Source: an uncultured Clostridia bacterium (lineage in GTDB: Bacteria > Bacillota > Clostridia > UBA1381). From it: 16,194 bases of DNA. Position 1 is the first letter of the stretch. Every line of letters starts with the position of its first letter. The position numbers were made by a program, and so were the translations under genes. Below the pieces are notes generated by a model. The model had not been told where the DNA came from, made no database searches, and saw nothing but the letters and a program-made list of their open reading frames with translations. Shown in pieces: positions 6,438 through 13,927 of the stretch. The DNA lies in NCBI GenBank assembly GCA_905235885.1, contig CAJONM010000014.1, positions 1 to 16,194 on the forward strand, in the 5' to 3' direction.

Positions 6438-8372
6438 TCATGCTTTATATACGGTAAACGAATGACCGGCGGCTCTCATATAGAATATACCGTCATCGGC
6501 ACTGTGCGAGGCGGTGCCGGAGCCTTCGCCGAAAACGGTGTCCAGATGCGTCACCTCGTACCGCGCCGCGTCAAGCCGTATATCGTGGCCGTTGCTGTCG
6601 CAATTTACGACAACGACATATTTTTCATCGCCATAGCGGCGAATGTAGGCGTACACATATCCTATCCTGTATATATAATTGAACTCGCCTATGCTCAGCG
6701 CCTTTGACGATCTTCTCAGATGTATCAGCCCCCGTATCCATGAGCGCATCGCGCCGTTGGGGTCGGTCTCGTCCTCTTTGCCCCATGGATAGCACGCGCG
6801 GCAGAACGGATCGCCGTAGCCCTGCATACCCAGCTCATCGCCGTAGTATATGCACGGCACGCCGGGCATGGTAAGCACCATACCGTATATCAGTCCGGCG
6901 CGGCGGCGCGCTATTTCAAGTGCATATCCGTCAAGGCGGAAGCTTGCCTGATGCTCACGATCGACATGGTGGCGGTTGGGCACATCGCCCATGAGCGTTA
7001 CGACACGCTCCACATCGTGAGTTGAAACTATATTCAAAAGCGAATAGTACGCCGGCATGGGATAATTTTCCTTTATGCTCATTATCCGCCTGTCAAATTC
7101 ATACGCGTCACAGTGGCACAGCGCAAAATCGACCAACGCATTTCTGACGGGATAGTTCATGACCGAGTCAAGCTCATCGCCCAAGAAATATTCGCGCCGC
7201 TCGCCGTAGGCGGTTTTATTTGACGCATCCTCCCAGACCTCGCCGATTATCACCGCGTCCGGATCAACCGATTTAACGCCCTCGCGCAATTCCTTGACGA
7301 ACTGATCCGGCAGCTCATCGACGACATCGAGCCGCCAGCCCGACGCGCCCAGCCGTATCCATTTCTTAACTATCGCGTCATCGCCCGACAGCAGATATTT
7401 CCGCAGCGCCTCACTCGATTCCTCGACCTGCGGCAAAGTTGTCATACCCCACCACGATTCGTAGACATCGGGATATTCCATAAATCTGTACCATGAATAA
7501 TACGGCGAGTCATTCGACTGATACGCGCCGACCGAGTCATAGCTTCCGTATTTATTAAAATACATACTGTCATCGCCCGTATGATTGAATACGCCGTCCA
7601 ATATTATTCGTATTCCGCGTTTTTTTGCTTCCGCACAAAGTCGGACAAATGTCTTTTCATCGCCGAACATCGGATCTATTTCTTCATAGCTGCCCGTATC
7701 GTATTTATGGTTGGATGCCGCCTTGAAGATCGGATTGAGATAAATGACCGTTATCCCCAGATCTTCAAGATACGGCAGCTTTTCTATTATGCCTTCGAGG
7801 TTGCCGCCGAAAAAATCATTCGATCTGTATACTCCGCCGAACTGCTCCGCCTTATAAAACGGCATCTCGCCCCAGTTCCGTTTTATTATGTCCGTCCTGT
7901 CGCCGGAAAACGCGCCGTCCGGATTACCGTTGCGGAAGCGGTCGGGGAATATCTGATACGCGACTGCCTCTTTGAACCAGTCGGGCGTTTTATATTCATC
8001 CTTGTATACCGTTATCTGAAACGAATGTGACGGCACCGTAAAGCTCATATTTCCCGAACCGCCCAGATTATGGGGATTATTCCCGTAATATACGACTCCG
8101 CTGTCTGTTACGACCTCGAAATAATACCAGATAAGCCCTGCCGTTTCGGGCATTTTAACTGTCTTTTCGTATATGCTGCGGCTTTCGACATTAAATATAT
8201 ACGGCATATCCACATGCCTCTGCTCGCCGCGGTCGGGCTTATATATGAGCCGCACCGATCGAGGTATACCTGCGCCGTCTACGATTATGCGAAACCGGAC
8301 AGACGCCGCGCATGGCACCGCGCCGCGCGGCTTGCGGAAAAACACCTGCCGCGAATTATGCTCTATATTCAT
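6438..8372 (-). CDS. GH13 alpha-glucan hydrolase (neopullulanase / amylopullulanase-like)
   Basis: Predicted cytoplasmic alpha-amylase family enzyme of 644 residues with no signal peptide. It has an N-terminal beta-sandwich of about 130 residues, a GH13 barrel that opens with a YQIFPDRF motif, and a C-terminal beta domain from about 565. The four conserved regions are present: DGVFNH (D259, H264), GWRLDVVDE with nucleophile D349, IIGEVWE with acid/base E378, and STHDVERV with H452/D453. The layout resembles neopullulanase/cyclomaltodextrinase and the GH13_39-type enzymes of gut Clostridia, acting on maltodextrins or limit dextrins. A longer TTG-initiated frame from 8399 exists but starts inside the terminator hairpin. 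The ATG at 8372 has AAGGAG 7 nt upstream and is chosen. I see no convincing promoter of its own, so expression may depend on read-through from glgP. Confidence 0.93.
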   Translation of the reverse strand: MNIEHNSRQVFFRKPRGAVPCAASVRFRIIVDGAGIPRSVRLIYKPDRGEQRHVDMPYIFNVESRSIYEKTVKMPETAGLIWYYFEVVTDSGVVYYGNNPHNLGGSGNMSFTVPSHSFQITVYKDEYKTPDWFKEAVAYQIFPDRFRNGNPDGAFSGDRTDIIKRNWGEMPFYKAEQFGGVYRSNDFFGGNLEGIIEKLPYLEDLGITVIYLNPIFKAASNHKYDTGSYEEIDPMFGDEKTFVRLCAEAKKRGIRIILDGVFNHTGDDSMYFNKYGSYDSVGAYQSNDSPYYSWYRFMEYPDVYESWWGMTTLPQVEESSEALRKYLLSGDDAIVKKWIRLGASGWRLDVVDELPDQFVKELREGVKSVDPDAVIIGEVWEDASNKTAYGERREYFLGDELDSVMNYPVRNALVDFALCHCDAYEFDRRIMSIKENYPMPAYYSLLNIVSTHDVERVVTLMGDVPNRHHVDREHQASFRLDGYALEIARRRAGLIYGMVLTMPGVPCIYYGDELGMQGYGDPFCRACYPWGKEDETDPNGAMRSWIRGLIHLRRSSKALSIGEFNYIYRIGYVYAYIRRYGDEKYVVVVNCDSNGHDIRLDAARYEVTHLDTVFGEGSGTASHSADDGIFYMRAAGHSFTVYKA

Positions 8373-8379
8373 TTTTATG

Positions 8380-8385
8380 CTCCTT
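8380..8385 (-). promoter_or_regulatory. Ribosome binding site deciding the GH13 start
   Basis: AAGGAG on the minus strand ends 7 nt before the ATG at 8372. It lies just after the glgP terminator hairpin and rules against the upstream TTG at 8399, which is inside the hairpin. Confidence 0.85.
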
Positions 8386-8392
8386 GCGTTTA

Positions 8393-8427
8393 ACTGCAAA
8401 AAATCCCGGAACGGGATTTTTTGCAGT
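8393..8427 (-). terminator. Intrinsic terminator / attenuating hairpin after glgP
   Basis: Perfect 16-bp inverted repeat with a 3-nt loop. On the minus strand it reads ACTGCAAAAAATCCCG, TTC, CGGGATTTTTTGCAGT. A GC core flanked by an A-run and a six-base U-run is the layout of a bidirectional Rho-independent terminator. It begins 9 nt past the glgP stop codon and ends 7 nt before the ribosome binding site of the GH13 gene on the same strand. It may therefore lower rather than abolish downstream expression. Since the U-run is inside the stem, termination efficiency cannot be judged by eye. Confidence 0.85.
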
Positions 8428-8436
8428 GTTCTTTTA

Positions 8437-10905
8437 TCAGCTCTTTATCGGGTCAAGATGCCATATTTTATCGTTATATTCGTTTATCGTCCTGTCAGAT
8501 GAGAAAAATCCGCTCATTGCAGTATTCATGATCTGCTTTGCGATCCACTTCGGTCTGTCCTGATAATCCTTTGAGATCTGCTCATGCGTTTTCATATAAT
8601 CCTCGAAATCACGAAGCACCATATATGTGTCCGCCTGACCGTAATCTCCGAATACAAGCGTGTTGTACAGATCCATAAACAGATTTGTATCGGGAACTAT
8701 CGTTCCGTTTATGAGCATCTCAAGCGCTCCTCTGAGCGCGGCGTTCTGCGCGTATATATACTTGACCTCGTCATTGCCCATAATGCGCACGCGAGCGTCG
8801 ACCTCCTCGGAGCGGAGTCCGAAGATGTATATATTATCATCGCCAACCTGCTCGTACATCTCGACATTGGCACCGTCCATGGTACCTATCGTTACAGCGC
8901 CGTTGAGCATAAACTTCATATTGCCCGTTCCGGACGCTTCCTTGCCTGCCGTTGAGATCTGCTCGGACACATCGGCAGCCGTTACAAGCTTCTCGGCTAT
9001 TGAAACGCCGTAGTTTTCAATAAAGATGACCTTTATCTTATCCTCTATGCGCGAATCGTTGTTTATAAGCTCGCCGACGGAGTTTATCAGCTTTATGATA
9101 AGCTTTGCTCTCTTGTAGCCGGGCGCTGCCTTTGCGCCGAATATATATGTCTTGGGATAATAGCTCTTGGCATACTGCGGATCGCTCAATATCCTGTTAT
9201 ACTCGGCAAGGATGTGCAGTACATTCATCATCTGCCGCTTATACTCGTGCAGACGCTTGCACTGGATGTCGAATATGGAATCGGGGTTTATCTTAACGCC
9301 GTTATGCTCCCATATATAATCGGCAACGACCTTCTTGTTTGCGCGCTTGATCTTGTCAAATCTGTCTTGGAACGCCTTCTTGCCGGCAAATTCGGCAAGC
9401 TTCGACAGCTTCTCGGAATCCTTGAGCCAGCCCTTGCCTATGGTGTTGTTTATAAGCGCGGTAAGCTCCGGATTGCAGTTGGCGATCCAGCGTCTGAAGG
9501 TTATGCCGTTGGTTATCGCATGGAAGCGCTCCTTATCCATCATATAGTAGTCTTTGAATATATCCGCCTTCAGTATCTCCGTATGCAGCTTTGAAACGCC
9601 GTTTACGGCAAATACCGTAGCAAGACAGGTGTTAGCCATGGAAACCTGACCACCCGCGATGATCGCCATCCAATCATGCTTGCCCTTATCGCCCGGATAG
9701 AACGCTTCAACGCGCTCCATGAGCCGTCTGTTCATCTCCTCCAGTATCATATAAAGTCTCGGAACGACGCGGCGGAACAGATCCAGCGGCCATTTTTCAA
9801 GAGCCTCGCTCATGACGGTATGGTTGGTGTACGCGAATACATGGGTAACTATTTCCCATGCCTCGTCCCAGCCGAGTCCCTTCTCGTCCATGAGAAGGCG
9901 CATCATTTCCGGTATCGCCATAGTCGGGTGCGTATCGTTTATGTGGATAACGACCTTATCCGGCAGCTTTGCCCAGTCGGTGCCGTTACGCATCTCAAAC
10001 TCGTTGAGTATCCACTGCAATGTAGCCGATACGAGGAAATACTGCTGCTTCAGGCGCAGCTCCTTTCCCTCTGTGTGATTGTCCTCAGGGTACAATACCT
10101 TTGATATGATACCTGCAAGCTCCTTTTCCTCAATGGCTCTTGCATAATCGCCGGCGCTGAACGCTTTCATATTAAAATCCGTCACCGACTGTGCGCCCCA
10201 AAGGCGGAGCTTATTGATTATCTTTGAGTCATATCCGCAGAGCGGAACATCGTACGGCATCGCAAGCACCGTTCTCTCATTGGAATATGCGACCTTTATC
10301 CTGCCGTCCTCCCAATATGTGCTTACATCTCCGCCGAACGAGACTTTTACCGCCTCCTCCGGTCTTGCAACTTCCCACGCATTGCCATGCTCAAGCCATG
10401 TGTCCGGAAGCTCCGTCTGATAGCCGTCTACGATCTTCTGTCTGAAAAGACCGTACTCATATCTTAATGTGCAGCCGTATGCCGGCAGATCAAGAGTCGT
10501 AAGCGAATCTATAAAGCACGCGGCAAGCCTGCCCAGACCGCCGTTGCCAAGACCTGCATCATTTTCAAGCTCGGCTATCTCCGGCAGCGAATACCCCAGA
10601 TCCGTCAGCACTGCTTCATAATCCTCAGTCTGCATGAGATTGAGGATGTTCGTGCAGAGCAGACGACCCATAAGGAACTCAAAGGAAAGATAATACAGCT
10701 TCTTTGAGCCTTCCTCCCGTACCTGTCTGTGCGACTGTGCCCATTTTTCCATGATCCTGTCGCGGACCGTAAGCGCACACGCGCCGTATATCATCTGCGG
10801 CGTCGCTTCCTCGATGACCTTTCCGAAATGTCTGTTGATCTTACCGATAATGTCATTCTTTAACGCTTGCTGCTGCGGTGTAAGCGTTGATGTTGTTTTT
10901 GTCAT
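8437..10905 (-). CDS. glgP: Glycogen/maltodextrin phosphorylase
   Basis: Cytoplasmic GT35 phosphorylase that releases glucose-1-phosphate from the non-reducing ends of glycogen or maltodextrins. The 822 residues are typical of the family. Landmarks are YYLSFEFLMGR (71-81), AGLGNGGLGRLAACF (117-131), HINDTHP around 321-327, FIENYGVS, and the PLP-lysine motif EASGTGNMKF with K664. The N-terminus lacks the long extension with phosphorylation sites seen in animal enzymes. AAGGAG lies about 10 nt before the ATG. It follows glgA by 51 nt and would be co-transcribed with it from the promoter at 12655-12683, so synthesis and breakdown enzymes share one transcript. An intrinsic terminator follows immediately. 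Confidence 0.97.
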   Translation of the reverse strand: MTKTTSTLTPQQQALKNDIIGKINRHFGKVIEEATPQMIYGACALTVRDRIMEKWAQSHRQVREEGSKKLYYLSFEFLMGRLLCTNILNLMQTEDYEAVLTDLGYSLPEIAELENDAGLGNGGLGRLAACFIDSLTTLDLPAYGCTLRYEYGLFRQKIVDGYQTELPDTWLEHGNAWEVARPEEAVKVSFGGDVSTYWEDGRIKVAYSNERTVLAMPYDVPLCGYDSKIINKLRLWGAQSVTDFNMKAFSAGDYARAIEEKELAGIISKVLYPEDNHTEGKELRLKQQYFLVSATLQWILNEFEMRNGTDWAKLPDKVVIHINDTHPTMAIPEMMRLLMDEKGLGWDEAWEIVTHVFAYTNHTVMSEALEKWPLDLFRRVVPRLYMILEEMNRRLMERVEAFYPGDKGKHDWMAIIAGGQVSMANTCLATVFAVNGVSKLHTEILKADIFKDYYMMDKERFHAITNGITFRRWIANCNPELTALINNTIGKGWLKDSEKLSKLAEFAGKKAFQDRFDKIKRANKKVVADYIWEHNGVKINPDSIFDIQCKRLHEYKRQMMNVLHILAEYNRILSDPQYAKSYYPKTYIFGAKAAPGYKRAKLIIKLINSVGELINNDSRIEDKIKVIFIENYGVSIAEKLVTAADVSEQISTAGKEASGTGNMKFMLNGAVTIGTMDGANVEMYEQVGDDNIYIFGLRSEEVDARVRIMGNDEVKYIYAQNAALRGALEMLINGTIVPDTNLFMDLYNTLVFGDYGQADTYMVLRDFEDYMKTHEQISKDYQDRPKWIAKQIMNTAMSGFFSSDRTINEYNDKIWHLDPIKS

Positions 10906-10924
10906 TATATATACTCTCCTTTTC

Positions 10925-10940
10925 GCGCCCTTTCAGGCGC
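10925..10940 (-). other. Small stem-loop between glgA and glgP
   Basis: On the minus strand GCGCC, TGAAAG, GGCGC forms a 5-bp GC stem directly in front of the glgP ribosome binding site, with no U-run after it. It may influence mRNA stability or glgP translation, or it may be chance. No separate promoter is evident in the 51-nt gap. Confidence 0.35.
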
Positions 10941-10956
10941 ATATATGCCAACGGGC

Positions 10957-12615
10957 TTATTTTTTGCCCGATGTCTTCTTTTTTGCCGTCTTTTTCCCGG
11001 CTTGCGGCTCTTGCGCGTACGGGTCGGGGACTTCTATCACCTTCGGCTCCTCCGCCTGCTTTATTATCGTGCTCTCGGACGCGGCAAAGTCCTTTTTGAT
11101 CGTCTTGTCAAAATCGTCCGCCTTCTTTTTCGGAGCCGCTTTTTTTACCGGCTTTTTTGCGGCGTTGGCAGATCTTGCGATGCCCATAAGTCCGCAATAC
11201 ATATCAATGTACTTATCAGCCGAAACATCCCACGAATAATCCGCCGCCATTGCGCTCTTTATGAGCCTGCTCCATGCGTCCTTGTCATTGTAATACACAT
11301 CCATGGCGTGCCATACACAGCCGAGCATTTCATCGGCATTGTAGTTGGCAAACGAGAAGCCGTTGCCCTCGCCGGTGTATTTGTTGTACGGGATGACCGT
11401 ATCCTTTAATCCGCCCGTCTCACGCACTATCGGCAATGTACCGTAATGCATGGCGATAAGCTGCGACAGACCGCAAGGCTCGAATGCCGACGGCATCAGG
11501 AACGCGTCACAGCCGGCGTATATCCTGTGCGATACCGCGTTTGAATATGTTATCTGCGCGGCAAACCGATCGGGATATTTCCATGAATAGTGGCGGAACA
11601 GGTTTTCGTACTGCTCATCGCCCGTACCCAGTATGATTATCTGGCAGCCGCCGTTGCACAGCTCCTCAAGCTTATACGCTATCAGGTCAAAGCCCTTCTG
11701 ATCGGTAAGCCTTGACACAACGCCGATAAGCATTTTGTCCGGATCCTCGGGCAAGCCCATTCCCCTCTGCAACGATGCCTTGTTCTGAGCCTTGCCGGTC
11801 TTTACGGAGCGAGCGGTGTATTTCTTTTCGATATATGTGTCCTTTGACGGATTCCAGTCGTCGTAGGATATGCCGTTTACTATGCCGATAAGGTCGCCCT
11901 GTCTTGCTCTGAGCAGCGCGTCAAGCCCCTCGCCGTAATACGGCGTGGTTATCTCTACGGCATATGTGTCCGATACGGTCGTTATCTTGTCGGCATATAC
12001 CATGCCGCCCTTTAAAAGGTTCGCGTCCTTATAATACTCCATCTTATCGGGAGTAAAATAATAATCGGAAATGCCCATGACATCCTTGATGCCCTGAAGA
12101 TCCCAGCGTCCCTGGAATTTGAGATTGTGAATGGTTATGACCGTTTTTATGTCGCGGAAGAACGGATTATCCCTGAATGTGTCAAGAAATACGGGGATAG
12201 GTCCCGTCTGCCAGTCATTACAGTGTATCACATCCGGACGGAAGCCGAGCGTGGGCAGTATCGACAGCACCGCCTTTGAGAAAAATATGAACTTCTCACA
12301 GTCAAGATGAATGTAGTCATACGGCTTGTCGCCGTTGAAGTAGAACTTGTTGTCTATGAAATAGTATATGCAGTTGTTATATTTTAACTCGAAAACGCCG
12401 CAATACTGCTTGCGCCATGCCATATCTATATAGATGTGGTCGATATATGTCATCTGATCCTTATACTCCTGCGGTATGCAGTTGTACAGCGGCAGTATGA
12501 CTCTTGCGTCTATTTTCTTCTCTCTGAGCGTGTTCGGCAGCGAGCCGGCAACATCGCCCAAACCGCCGGTTTTTACAAACGGCGCGCATTCGGAAGTGGC
12601 AAATAAAATGTTCAT
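10957..12615 (-). CDS. glgA: Glycogen synthase (ADP-glucose type) with lysine-rich C-terminal tail
   Basis: GT5 enzyme transferring glucose from ADP-glucose to the growing alpha-1,4 chain in the cytoplasm. The N-terminal domain begins MNILFATSECAPFVKTGGLGDVAG with the ADP-glucose-binding K15 in KTGGLGD. The C-terminal domain has GVVSRLTDQKGFD (298-310) and PSAFEPCGLSQL with E379. The usual enzyme is about 475-490 residues, and the conserved fold ends near DMYCGLMG (471-478). This one continues to 552 with a low-complexity tail: a lysine/alanine/proline block (486-499), a mixed acidic segment, then a terminal block with seven lysines in thirteen residues. AAAGGA lies 7 nt before the ATG. A strong promoter sits in the preceding gap, and glgP follows. 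Confidence 0.96.
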   Translation of the reverse strand: MNILFATSECAPFVKTGGLGDVAGSLPNTLREKKIDARVILPLYNCIPQEYKDQMTYIDHIYIDMAWRKQYCGVFELKYNNCIYYFIDNKFYFNGDKPYDYIHLDCEKFIFFSKAVLSILPTLGFRPDVIHCNDWQTGPIPVFLDTFRDNPFFRDIKTVITIHNLKFQGRWDLQGIKDVMGISDYYFTPDKMEYYKDANLLKGGMVYADKITTVSDTYAVEITTPYYGEGLDALLRARQGDLIGIVNGISYDDWNPSKDTYIEKKYTARSVKTGKAQNKASLQRGMGLPEDPDKMLIGVVSRLTDQKGFDLIAYKLEELCNGGCQIIILGTGDEQYENLFRHYSWKYPDRFAAQITYSNAVSHRIYAGCDAFLMPSAFEPCGLSQLIAMHYGTLPIVRETGGLKDTVIPYNKYTGEGNGFSFANYNADEMLGCVWHAMDVYYNDKDAWSRLIKSAMAADYSWDVSADKYIDMYCGLMGIARSANAAKKPVKKAAPKKKADDFDKTIKKDFAASESTIIKQAEEPKVIEVPDPYAQEPQAGKKTAKKKTSGKK

Positions 12616-12654
12616 ATTCCTGTCCTTTCCTTAAACATAACTGTACATTGTGAA

Positions 12655-12683
12655 ATTGTACCCTAATTTTCACGATTTGTCAA
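12655..12683 (-). promoter_or_regulatory. Sigma-A promoter of glgA-glgP
   Basis: On the minus strand: perfect -35 TTGACA (12678-12683), 17-bp spacer, -10 TACAAT (12655-12660). The start near 12648 would give a leader of about 33 nt before the glgA ATG. The surrounding gap (12616-12779) is AT-rich and holds no reading frame. Confidence 0.87.
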
Positions 12684-12743
12684 CTGTTACTTTAACCATA
12701 ATATATTGATTTTTCTTCGCTATATTATATATTTTGACACTGA

Positions 12744-12764
12744 AGCCGCCCCAAAGGGACGGCT
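12744..12764 (-). terminator. GC-rich stem-loop after glgD, weak terminator or 3' mRNA stabiliser
   Basis: On the minus strand AGCCGTCCC, TTT, GGGGCGGCT forms a 9-bp stem with one G-U pair, 15 nt after the glgD stop. It is not followed by a proper U-run, so intrinsic termination is doubtful. It may mark the 3' end of the glgB-glgC-glgD transcript. Confidence 0.5.
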
Positions 12765-12779
12765 ACGGTGTGTGTATTC

Positions 12780-13898
12780 TCAGATAACGGTCCCCTTTGA
12801 GATCGCGAGCGGATAGCTCGCCTGTCCGATAAGCTTTCTGCCCGTCGTGATTGTTACCTCCTTGTCGAATACCACATGGTTAAGCTCGACATTTTCCTCT
12901 ATCACGCTGTCCTGCATTATTATGGAGTTGGCGACTACCGCGCCCTTTGCCACTTTTACGCCGCGCGAGAGAACGGAGTTTATGACGGTGCCCTCTATGA
13001 CGCAGCCGTCTGAAATGAAGCTGTTTGTGCATTTCGCGTCGCTGCCATATTTTGTCGGGCTCTGATCCTTCGTTTTCGTATATATCGGTCTTTCGCGATT
13101 GAACAGCTCGGAACGTTTATCCGACTCAAGGAACGCCATATTCGCCTTGTAATATGACTTTAACGAATCGACATTAAAGAGTGCTCCGTCAAATTCATAC
13201 GCCTCTATCTGCATACCGTCTATTCTCTTTACAAGAGCGTCCTTTATGAAATCAACATCGCCGCGCGCGGAGCATTCGTCTATGATGCTTTCCAGCAGTG
13301 CCTTTTCCATAACATATATGTCCATGCTCGCGTTTGCTGTTTTCGGGTAGTACGGCTGTACCTCTATGTCTCTTACTCTGCCGTCATCATCGATGTCAAG
13401 AAGCGTATAGCGCTTTAATGTATCCTCGTCCACACCCTTGAGGTTTTTGTATGCTATCGTTATATCAGCCTGCCGCTCCCTGTGCTGCTTTACAATATCG
13501 GTAAAGTCCATATTGTATACCATATTGCCCATTGACAGGATAACATACGGCTGACGGCAGTTGCCGATATAATCTCTTATGCCGTCCAATATATCTATAT
13601 TGCCCTTTATCGTTCCGAAGCTCTGCTTTGCCAGGTTCGGCGGAAGGATGGTAAGCCCCTGATCCTTTCTGTCCAGATCCCAAGGCTTGCCCGAACGCGT
13701 ATGATCCATAAGCGAGGAATAGTTCGCCTCGGTGGCGATACCGATATTGATGATCCCCGTATTTGCCATGTTTGACAGCACAAAGTCTATTATTCTGTAT
13801 CTTCCCGCTATCGGTAGCGCGCTGTTTGCGCGTATGTCGGTAAGCGGAGCTATTTTGTTATTACCCGTAAGGATAATACCCATAGTATCATGTCTCAT
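12780..13898 (-). CDS. glgD: Glucose-1-phosphate adenylyltransferase regulatory subunit GlgD
   Basis: GlgC paralogue typical of Bacillota that forms a hetero-oligomer with GlgC and modulates ADP-glucose synthesis. At 372 residues it is shorter than GlgC. The nucleotide-binding signature GGQGSRL of GlgC is replaced by LTGNNKIAPLTD at 10-21. The position of the GlgC catalytic aspartate (SGDHIYKM) reads SMGNMVYNM, with N125 where the Asp belongs. The enzyme is therefore expected to be catalytically inactive, as described for this family. The fold is retained: SALPIAGRYRIIDFVLSN at 26-43, and left-handed beta-helix hexapeptides with SDGCVIEGTVINSVLSRGVKV in the last third. AAAGGA lies 11 nt before the ATG. 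The gene follows glgC by 29 nt. Confidence 0.95.
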   Translation of the reverse strand: MRHDTMGIILTGNNKIAPLTDIRANSALPIAGRYRIIDFVLSNMANTGIINIGIATEANYSSLMDHTRSGKPWDLDRKDQGLTILPPNLAKQSFGTIKGNIDILDGIRDYIGNCRQPYVILSMGNMVYNMDFTDIVKQHRERQADITIAYKNLKGVDEDTLKRYTLLDIDDDGRVRDIEVQPYYPKTANASMDIYVMEKALLESIIDECSARGDVDFIKDALVKRIDGMQIEAYEFDGALFNVDSLKSYYKANMAFLESDKRSELFNRERPIYTKTKDQSPTKYGSDAKCTNSFISDGCVIEGTVINSVLSRGVKVAKGAVVANSIIMQDSVIEENVELNHVVFDKEVTITTGRKLIGQASYPLAISKGTVI

Positions 13899-13927
13899 AA
13901 TATATTCATTCCTTTCGATTTGGATTA

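Noticed and set aside
8373..8399. Nine-codon N-terminal extension of the GH13 protein from a TTG
   Set aside because: The TTG lies inside the glgP terminator hairpin and has no ribosome binding site. The ATG at 8372 has a good AAGGAG.
10939..10948. Perfect palindrome GCATATATGC in the glgA-glgP gap, considered as an operator
   Set aside because: Ten bases, low complexity and not repeated at the other promoters I examined, so there is no support for a binding site.
10952..10970. CGGGC/GCCCG inverted repeat at the glgA stop codon, considered as a terminator
   Set aside because: Only a 5-bp stem with a 9-nt loop and no U-run afterwards. The A-run in the loop comes from terminal lysine codons.
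10945..11409. Overlapping plus-strand frames opposite the glgA C-terminus, including the lysine-tail region
   Set aside because: They are antisense shadows. The tail is in frame with GlgA, follows the fold without a break, and ends at a normal stop before glgP.
12724..12729. TATAAT-like sequence on the minus strand upstream of the glgA promoter
   Set aside because: No -35-like box at a suitable distance. The upstream bases at that spacing are the GC-rich stem-loop, so chance in AT-rich DNA is likelier.
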